Below, in pieces: positions 4,813 to 9,263 of a DNA stretch of 9,263 nt (the first letter of the stretch is position 1; every line of letters begins with the position of its first letter). The notes under the pieces were generated by a model. It worked only from the letters and a program-made list of their open reading frames with translations. It ran no database searches and was not told where the DNA came from. Position numbers and translations under genes: made by a program. Source of the stretch: an uncultured Peptococcaceae bacterium (GTDB taxonomy: Bacteria; Bacillota; Desulfitobacteriia; Desulfitobacteriales; Syntrophobotulaceae); the NCBI GenBank assembly GCA_937892995.1, contig CALBJS010000308.1:1-9263 (forward strand), written 5' to 3'.

Positions 4813-6717
4813 TCATTTATATAAAGATCTGTTTACGCCATCTCTTTTTGTTAAGTTTATGGAATCAAAATATTCCAAGAGGGGAAGGGCATACTTTCTT
4901 GAAGTTTGCCAATAATCACGTACCTCAGCGACAGTAACTTGTCCCTTTTTTTTCAGAAGCTCCACTAAATCAGCTTGAGCTTTTTCGATGACCGTTGAGG
5001 GAAAATAATAATCCCCAATCCTTATCCATAATCCCTTTGTTAAAAAATAAGCTGCAAATTCCTGAAATTTATTAAGAGCTATCCCACAATCGTTCGTACT
5101 TTCCTGCCAATCAGGTGGGTTTAAGCCTGCTTTTTTCCATTGCCTGTGTAAACATTCAAGTTGCTCTTCAATGTTTTGCGGCAATTTAATTTCAGGCAAA
5201 GCCTCTACATTATTTCCTACTATACGGAAAAAATTGTTTTCGGACCCCCAATCTAAAAGCAATTGCCAGGTCTTCAAAGTAAGATCCATACCTAGTTTCT
5301 TTTTTAATTCCTCGCGGCCTATTCCTCCCCGCAGAGGGTAGCGTCTTTGGAAACGAGCGGCCTCAGCAGAGACAAGCTTCCCCCATCGCTGAGCAGCTTC
5401 TCGAAGCCAGTAGACCTTAAGATCATCTTCTTGAAGGATCACGATAAGTGCTTCTTCTCTAAGGCTTTTTAACTCCTGTTCGACCTGTTCTTTAGCTAAA
5501 CCGGTATTATCCATAATTATTCGGATTGGTACAGGATTTTGCAACTCTCGGATTAATAATTCCCTTGAGCTGCCTTCTGCTCTTACCCTGAATTCTTCCA
5601 ACACCTTGTCCTTGAATCTTTTCTTTTTTACAAAGGAAACCCCGAGTACCTTCCCGCCCCCGATGGTAATAACAGGGGAATAGTAACGGATAACAAACCT
5701 ATCACCGGCAACAGCTAAGATGGGGCCTTCCAGGATAACCTGAGCAAAGCCTGTTTCCCCAGGAGCGAGCTCTTCCTGGCCTAGAAGATGTATTCTACCT
5801 ATCTTTTCGGCAGTCCCAAGATGAAAATGAATTCTTTGCCTTTGCTTGATAACTCTTTTCTCGCTTGCAAGGTTAGTTAGTTCTAAATCTAATATTTGGC
5901 CTACTCTAAAATACCCAGGGGCGACCAAAGTAGTGCCTCTCTTAATATCGTTTACAGTCAATCCGCTTAAATTAATCGCCGTTCTTTGGCCTGCAACTAC
6001 ATTTGAGACCTGATTCCCATGTACTTGAATATTTCTAACCTTAGCACCCAGGCCACCAGGTTCAAACATTATTTCTTGACCCTTATAGATGCTTCCGCTT
6101 ACTAAAGTTCCTGTTACTATCGTGCCAAAACCCTGCATGGTAAACACCCTGTCAATAGGCATTCTCGCGGGTAAGTCCGTGCGTTTGGCCTCCGCTTTAT
6201 TCAGGACCTTGATTATTGTTTCTAATAACCCCGGTATGCCTTCCCTAGTTACAGAAGACACTTTACAAATAGGGGCATTCTCCAAAAAACTATTTTTGAG
6301 CTTTTCTCTAATATCCTGCTCAACCATCTCTAACCATTCTGGTTCGACCAGATCAATCTTGGTCAGTACGACTATCCCCTTTTCGAGCTGTAAAAGGTTA
6401 AGGATATCTAGATGTTCCTGAGTTTGAGGCATGATGCCTTCATCAGCGGCGATTATCAAAAGAACAATATTCATTCCGCTTGCTCCGGCTAACATCTGGC
6501 GAACAAATCTTTCATGTCCTGGTACATCTATAATTCCTACCTTCCTGCCATCAGGTAAAGTCAAGTAAGCAAATCCCAATTCAATAGATATTCCTCTTTC
6601 CTTTTCCTCCTTAAGACGGTCGGTATTAGTGCCGGTCAGGGCTTTAATAAGTTGAGTTTTGCCATGATCAACATGGCCGGCCGTTCCCATAACAAGATAC
6701 TTTTCATTCATTTTCAT
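4813..6717 (-). CDS. selB: Selenocysteine-specific translation elongation factor SelB
   Basis: SelB carries selenocysteyl-tRNA to the ribosome and binds the SECIS hairpin in mRNA, allowing UGA to be read as Sec. The N-terminal GTPase has all signatures: GHVDHGKT (14-21, P-loop), RGISIELGF (41-49, the SelB form of switch I), DVPGHE (64-69) and TKID (119-122). EF-Tu-like beta-barrel domains follow (PIDRVFTMQGFGTIVTGTL; TGFAQVILEGPILAVAGDRF; RYYSPVITIGGGKVLG). The last 250 or so residues form the winged-helix array that recognises mRNA (LVSAEAARFQRRYPLRGGIG; VTVAEVRDYWQTSRKYALPL; LLEYFDSI). At 634 residues it is full length. The start is ATG 6717 with GAGG eight bases upstream. An ATG two codons later is also possible. 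It faces the DUF3343/desulfurase operon tail to tail. selA, selD and tRNA-Sec are not seen in this window. Confidence 0.97.
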   Translation of the reverse strand: MKMNEKYLVMGTAGHVDHGKTQLIKALTGTNTDRLKEEKERGISIELGFAYLTLPDGRKVGIIDVPGHERFVRQMLAGASGMNIVLLIIAADEGIMPQTQEHLDILNLLQLEKGIVVLTKIDLVEPEWLEMVEQDIREKLKNSFLENAPICKVSSVTREGIPGLLETIIKVLNKAEAKRTDLPARMPIDRVFTMQGFGTIVTGTLVSGSIYKGQEIMFEPGGLGAKVRNIQVHGNQVSNVVAGQRTAINLSGLTVNDIKRGTTLVAPGYFRVGQILDLELTNLASEKRVIKQRQRIHFHLGTAEKIGRIHLLGQEELAPGETGFAQVILEGPILAVAGDRFVIRYYSPVITIGGGKVLGVSFVKKKRFKDKVLEEFRVRAEGSSRELLIRELQNPVPIRIIMDNTGLAKEQVEQELKSLREEALIVILQEDDLKVYWLREAAQRWGKLVSAEAARFQRRYPLRGGIGREELKKKLGMDLTLKTWQLLLDWGSENNFFRIVGNNVEALPEIKLPQNIEEQLECLHRQWKKAGLNPPDWQESTNDCGIALNKFQEFAAYFLTKGLWIRIGDYYFPSTVIEKAQADLVELLKKKGQVTVAEVRDYWQTSRKYALPLLEYFDSINLTKRDGVNRSLYK

Positions 6718-6777
6718 TTATCTAACCTCATTATCTAAATCATTTGCCAACTTCATTATTATTTTACCGTAATACAC

Positions 6778-6806
6778 GCATAAAAATCTCTAAATATGGA
6801 AATAAA
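6778..6806 (+). promoter_or_regulatory. Candidate sigma-F promoter for yyaC
   Basis: GCATA at 6778-6782 and GGAAATAAA at 6798-6806, separated by 15 bp, fit the forespore sigma-F pattern (GYATA, 15 bp, GGnnAnAnT) at all but the last -10 position. The implied start would lie about 15 bp before the GGGGG ribosome binding site. A sporulation promoter suits the gene downstream, but A+T-rich DNA gives chance matches. Confidence 0.4.
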
Positions 6807-6841
6807 ATAAGTAAGTAGGATTTTTTTGGGGGTATCTAAAA

Positions 6842-7447
6842 TTGACTCCACTTTCCGTATTTAGTGAAAAGCGGCATATAAGAGCACACTATAATGATAA
6901 ACAAGGATTAGCTACTTTGCAATCCAAACTCGAAGAACATATGCAGGCTGCAAATGGGAGACATATAGTCATATTATGTATTGGCTCCGATCGATCTACC
7001 GGTGATTCTCTCGGCCCGCTTACAGGTACGAAATTAAAAGCAAAATGCATTCCCGGACTATCTATCATTGGGACACTTGAAGAGCCAGTTCACGCCGAAA
7101 ACCTTGAAGATAAACTAGCAGAAATAAACAAGGCTATTAATAACCCCTTTATCATTGCTCTTGATGCTTGTTTAGGGCGTCTAGAATCAATAGGCTTCAT
7201 TACCCTTGCCGAAGGTGCCCTCAAACCGGGAACAGCGGTAAAAAAAGAATTGCCGGAAGTGGGGGAAATCCATCTCACCGGCATTGTTAATATTAATGGT
7301 TTTATGCAGTATATGGTTCTTCAAAACACTCGCCTAAATATAGTATGGCAAATGTCGGATGCGATCTGTCATATCTTTACCCAGGCCTATCTAGCTATTG
7401 CAGCACCGCCATACTTACACCATTTAAGTGCCGGCAGACAGGTTTAG
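6842..7447 (+). CDS. yyaC: YyaC family sporulation protein (DUF1256, GPR-protease-like fold)
   Basis: A 201-residue soluble protein of the YyaC/DUF1256 family, found in endospore formers and structurally related to the germination protease GPR and hydrogenase maturation proteases. Visible signature: ILCIGSDRSTGDSLGPLTG (45-63) with Asp50 and Asp55, GTLEEPVHAENLEDKL (77-92), and FIIALDACLGRLESIG (103-118) with Asp108. These acidic residues line the putative metal/active site. The LKPGTAVKKELPEVGEIHLT and GIVNINGFMQYMVLQNTRL segments are also typical. The start is TTG at 6842 with GGGGG at 6828-6832, nine bases upstream. In Bacillus subtilis yyaC lies in the spo0J/parB region near the origin, which agrees with the parS sites nearby. 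It is divergent from selB and convergent with the DUF4446 gene. Whether it is a peptidase is unproven. Confidence 0.9.
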   Translation: MTPLSVFSEKRHIRAHYNDKQGLATLQSKLEEHMQAANGRHIVILCIGSDRSTGDSLGPLTGTKLKAKCIPGLSIIGTLEEPVHAENLEDKLAEINKAINNPFIIALDACLGRLESIGFITLAEGALKPGTAVKKELPEVGEIHLTGIVNINGFMQYMVLQNTRLNIVWQMSDAICHIFTQAYLAIAAPPYLHHLSAGRQV

Positions 7448-7528
7448 CACACGGCACGATACTATTGTCTTTGGTAAAGCATGTCTCTTAGACCATCTCT
7501 GTCCGTGGGTCCACTCTTTAAAGAAAGA

Positions 7529-8029
7529 TTAGATTTTGGCACCACAGCAGGCTCTCTCAATAGCAAGCTTTTCTTCCTGAAGCAGCTTAACAGGGGATTG
7601 TCCCTTCTCAATCGCCTTCGCATAGACCCTAGACTCTTCAACACTATGTATTCCAGTTAGTACAACACCAGTGCCCTCCTGATTAAGCAGGGCTAGAGCA
7701 AAACTAAGTTCAGCACCCATATTATCAAAAGAATTAAATTTTATGAGCTCCGCACAGTCAATTCCGCTGCGGAGTTTGTTTTCTACCTGTTCAAGTCTAG
7801 AATCATGGTTTGCTACCCGTTGGCTTAATTCTTTCATTTCCCGAAGATTACTTTTCAGTAAATCTTCTAATTTGGCCCCAGACATAAATGTTTGTACAGC
7901 TAGGTGAGCCTTTTCGAATCTTTTCATTTTAAAAACGAGATATATAGTTATTATTATTGATGCCAAGGCTATTAAGGAAGCTACAACCGCAATAATGAAC
8001 AACAGTTGCACATCTGATAAGAGATTCAA
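7529..8029 (-). CDS. DUF4446 family membrane-anchored protein
   Basis: A 166-residue protein with one N-terminal transmembrane helix (about 7-34, LLFIIAVVASLIALASIIIT then IYLVFKMKR), a predicted coiled coil (about 52-88, LEDLLKSNLREMKELSQRV through SRLEQVENKLRSG) and the conserved DUF4446 domain (about 96-158: IKFNSFDNMGAELSFALALL, GTGVVLTGIHSVEESRVYAK, EKGQSPVKLLQEEKLAI). The positive KMKR after the helix suggests the coiled coil and domain are cytoplasmic. The start is TTG at 8027-8029 with TAGGGGG seven bases upstream. It follows the DUF554 gene by 45 bp on the same strand, so they are probably cotranscribed. In clostridia this family often lies near parB and yyaC, as here. No biochemical role is known to me. 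Confidence 0.9.
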   Translation of the reverse strand: MNLLSDVQLLFIIAVVASLIALASIIITIYLVFKMKRFEKAHLAVQTFMSGAKLEDLLKSNLREMKELSQRVANHDSRLEQVENKLRSGIDCAELIKFNSFDNMGAELSFALALLNQEGTGVVLTGIHSVEESRVYAKAIEKGQSPVKLLQEEKLAIERACCGAKI

Positions 8030-8074
8030 GCAAATTCCCCCTAAAATTTAATACACAAATATTGATAATTCTTA

Positions 8075-8767
8075 TTAAAAGCTGAAATACTGGAATAAAA
8101 CCACCAGAGGGACCGTAATGAAGATACCTGGAAGTAGATTTCCTACTTTAATTTCTTTAATACCCAGCATATTGATCCCAATGCCAAAAATCAATAATCC
8201 ACCTACGGCACTCATCTCATTAACCACCGTGCCAGAAATTATTCCTTGCAATAAGCCCGCAAAGAGCGATATGCTTCCTTGATATAAAAATACAGGAATG
8301 GCGGAAAAAATCACCCCCATACCCATAGAAGATGAAAAAATAATTGCTGTAATCCCATCAAGAGCTGATTTTGCAAATAAAATACTGTGATTACCGCTAA
8401 GCCCATCCTCTAAAGCTCCAACAATAGCCATTGCACCCACACAATAAATCAGACTTGTCGTTACAAAAGCCTTAGTAAACCTTCCTTCTCCTTTTGTTGA
8501 GAGTTTTCCCTCTAAAAATTTGCCCAGATTGTTCAGCCTAGCTTCAATATCAATCCCTTCCCCAATTATTCCACCTAAAACCAAACTAAGAATAACTATT
8601 AGGATATTTTCGGTTTTTAAGGCCATCTGCAAGCCGATAATGAGGACAGTCAATCCTATTCCTTGGATGACAGTAGTTTTTAATTTATCAGAAAAAGCCC
8701 TACCAAAGAAAACTCCTACTAATCCTCCGATAATAATAGCCATAAAGTTTACTATGGTTCCTAGCAC
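8075..8767 (-). CDS. DUF554 family integral membrane protein (YqgA-like)
   Basis: A 230-residue hydrophobic protein of the DUF554 family, a presumed transporter of unknown substrate. It has about six or seven membrane segments, including GTIVNFMAIIIGGLVGVFFG, VIQGIGLTVLIIGLQMAL, ILIVILSLVLGGIIGEGID, SLIYCVGAMAIVGALEDGLS, IIFSSSMGMGVIFSAIPVFL, VGGLLIFGIGINML and a C-terminal GIFITVPLVVLFQYF. The GLVGVFFGR, GGIIGEGIDIE, YCVGAMAIVGALEDGLSG and SALDGITAIIF blocks are hallmarks of the family. The start is GTG at 8765-8767 with GAGGAAG about seven bases upstream; the next ATG is eight codons in, inside the first helix. The gene heads a leftward operon with the DUF4446 gene. Its upstream region contains the parS palindrome only about 28 bp before the start codon, so ParB binding there could affect its transcription. 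Confidence 0.92.
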   Translation of the reverse strand: MLGTIVNFMAIIIGGLVGVFFGRAFSDKLKTTVIQGIGLTVLIIGLQMALKTENILIVILSLVLGGIIGEGIDIEARLNNLGKFLEGKLSTKGEGRFTKAFVTTSLIYCVGAMAIVGALEDGLSGNHSILFAKSALDGITAIIFSSSMGMGVIFSAIPVFLYQGSISLFAGLLQGIISGTVVNEMSAVGGLLIFGIGINMLGIKEIKVGNLLPGIFITVPLVVLFQYFSF

Positions 8768-8794
8768 TACAGCTCTTCCTCTCTCTTATTTAAC

Positions 8795-8820
8795 TGTAGT
8801 GTTCCACGTGGAACACTACA
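8795..8820. promoter_or_regulatory. parS: parS centromere site inside a 26-bp perfect palindrome
   Basis: The core TGTTCCACGTGGAACA (8800-8815) is a perfect 16-bp palindrome that matches the chromosomal parS consensus (TGTTNCACGTGAAACA type) in its outer TGTT/AACA and central CACGTG, with a compensated C/G pair. The symmetry extends to 26 bp (8795-8820). ParB (Spo0J) should bind here, nucleate spreading and load SMC near the origin. The Noc site has a CCCGGG centre, so this is not a Noc site. Confidence 0.85.
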
Positions 8821-8870
8821 CTGTGTAGTGAATCATCCTCTGACGGCAATAAAAACTTTCAAGATTCTAG

Positions 8871-9080
8871 ATTGCCGACAATGATGTATTATATCTTCAT
8901 CGGAAACTAGAATCTTTAGCATTCCTAGCACTAGTACAAGGTATTCACTTAGGCATTCAGATATTACCGGCAATATTTATTGCACTATTCCCGGCAATGG
9001 TTGGAATATCTTACTTATACATAGAGTTCGGACTTAGTAAGTCCGATATAACTGATTACCTCATGCAGCAGGACTTGTAG
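8871..9080 (+). pseudogene. Start-less membrane-protein-like open frame between the parS sites
   Basis: Sixty-nine codons are open between an in-frame TAG at 8868-8870 and a TAG at 9078-9080. The translation looks coding: DVLYLHRKLESLAFLALVQG, then IHLGIQILPAIFIALFPAMV, then GISYLYIEFGLSKSDITDYL, ending MQQDL. That is one or two membrane helices with a charged C-terminal tail. There is no ATG, GTG or TTG near the beginning (only ATT), and nothing upstream continues it in another frame convincingly. It is best read as the 3' remnant of a membrane protein gene, or chance. I do not recognise the family. Confidence 0.4.
9028..9046. repeat. Short perfect hairpin
   Basis: TCGGACTT (9028-9035) and AAGTCCGA (9039-9046) form 8-bp arms with a 3-base loop. 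There is no T-run after it on either strand, so it is not a terminator by sequence. It lies inside the start-less open frame. Confidence 0.5.
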
Positions 9081-9248
9081 GGATTCTTAGATTTGAGCTA
9101 ATCAGGCCATGAGCTTTCAATCACAATTTAGAAGTTGTTTGCTTACAAATCAACTACTCCGAAATGACATTTTTCAAACTACTTATACGACAATAGTCCT
9201 AAGAACTGCAACATCTTTATTAAGGACGATTGTTAAATATGCACTCAT

Positions 9249-9263
9249 TGTTCCACGTGGAAC
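9249..9263. promoter_or_regulatory. parS: Second parS site, cut by the window edge
   Basis: TGTTCCACGTGGAAC at 9249-9263 is identical to the first 15 bases of the parS core at 8800-8815. The final A would be the next base outside the window. The two sites are 449 bp apart in the same region, the clustering expected close to parAB and the origin. Confidence 0.85.

Larger units (their letters stand above)
8831..9248. other. Region between two parS sites without a complete gene
   Basis: About 418 bp carry no frame with a normal start and plausible ribosome binding site. It holds a start-less membrane-protein-like frame (8871-9080), an inverted repeat AAGATTCTAG / CTAGAATCTT (8861-8870 / 8907-8916), four CGGCAAT motifs (8844-8850, inverted at 8871-8877, 8968-8974, 8992-8998) and small hairpins at 9028-9046 and about 9133-9155. 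I see no DnaA-box cluster. Confidence 0.5.

Noticed and set aside
6089..6421. 110-residue plus-strand frame inside selB
   Set aside because: It is the shadow of selB codon usage on the other strand; selB is certain.
7462..7644. Small minus-strand frame at the end of the DUF4446 gene
   Set aside because: It overlaps the conserved DUF4446 C-terminus in another frame and has no ribosome binding site of its own.
8520..8828. 102-residue plus-strand frame over the DUF554 gene and parS
   Set aside because: It is antisense to a well-conserved membrane protein and would run through the parS palindrome.
8831..9248. Replication origin (oriC) between the parS sites
   Set aside because: No cluster of TTATCCACA-like DnaA boxes and no dnaA or dnaN gene; only parS sites are supported.

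Overview
The window looks like low-GC, spore-forming Firmicutes DNA, probably from a Peptococcaceae-type anaerobe related to Desulfosporosinus or Desulfitobacterium. That placement is inferred from three things: a bacterial selenocysteine-decoding factor (SelB) beside a DUF3343 / class V aminotransferase pair, a YyaC-type sporulation protein, and two parS-type centromere sites at the right end, which suggest a position near the replication origin.

Left part (1 to about 2480): a wrecked type I restriction-modification locus on the minus strand. An intact small XRE-type regulator overlaps the start of hsdM. hsdM carries a one-base frameshift and is cut off after about 128 codons, where it runs into the 3'-truncated transposase of an IS1182-type element lying on the opposite strand. 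Beyond the insertion sequence come the C-terminal part of an unrecognised, probably surface-exposed, beta-rich protein and then two short hsdR pieces joined across an internal deletion. Every large gene here is broken, so the system cannot encode an active restriction enzyme from this locus.

Middle part (2722-6717): a selenium-linked block. An extended -10 promoter precedes a DUF3343 protein (candidate sulfur/selenium carrier with one conserved Cys) and a cysteine desulfurase/selenocysteine lyase-like enzyme, both on the plus strand. They converge on selB on the minus strand. The 560-bp gap between them holds a bidirectional terminator, a perfect 17-bp inverted repeat, a 9-bp tandem repeat and a probable decayed small gene. 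selA, selD and tRNA-Sec are not visible in this window.

Right part (6778-9263): yyaC runs rightward from a possible sigma-F promoter and converges on a leftward pair, a DUF554 membrane protein followed by a DUF4446 protein. Upstream of the DUF554 gene lies a 26-bp perfect palindrome containing a parS core. A second parS core lies at the window edge about 450 bp away. Between them is a stretch with no complete gene, containing a start-less 69-codon open frame that reads like a membrane protein remnant. The parA/parB genes themselves are not in the window.

I do not see a convincing new biological system. The most useful leads are the parS pair and the sequence between them, the structured gap between the two selenium genes, and the rearrangement history of the restriction locus.
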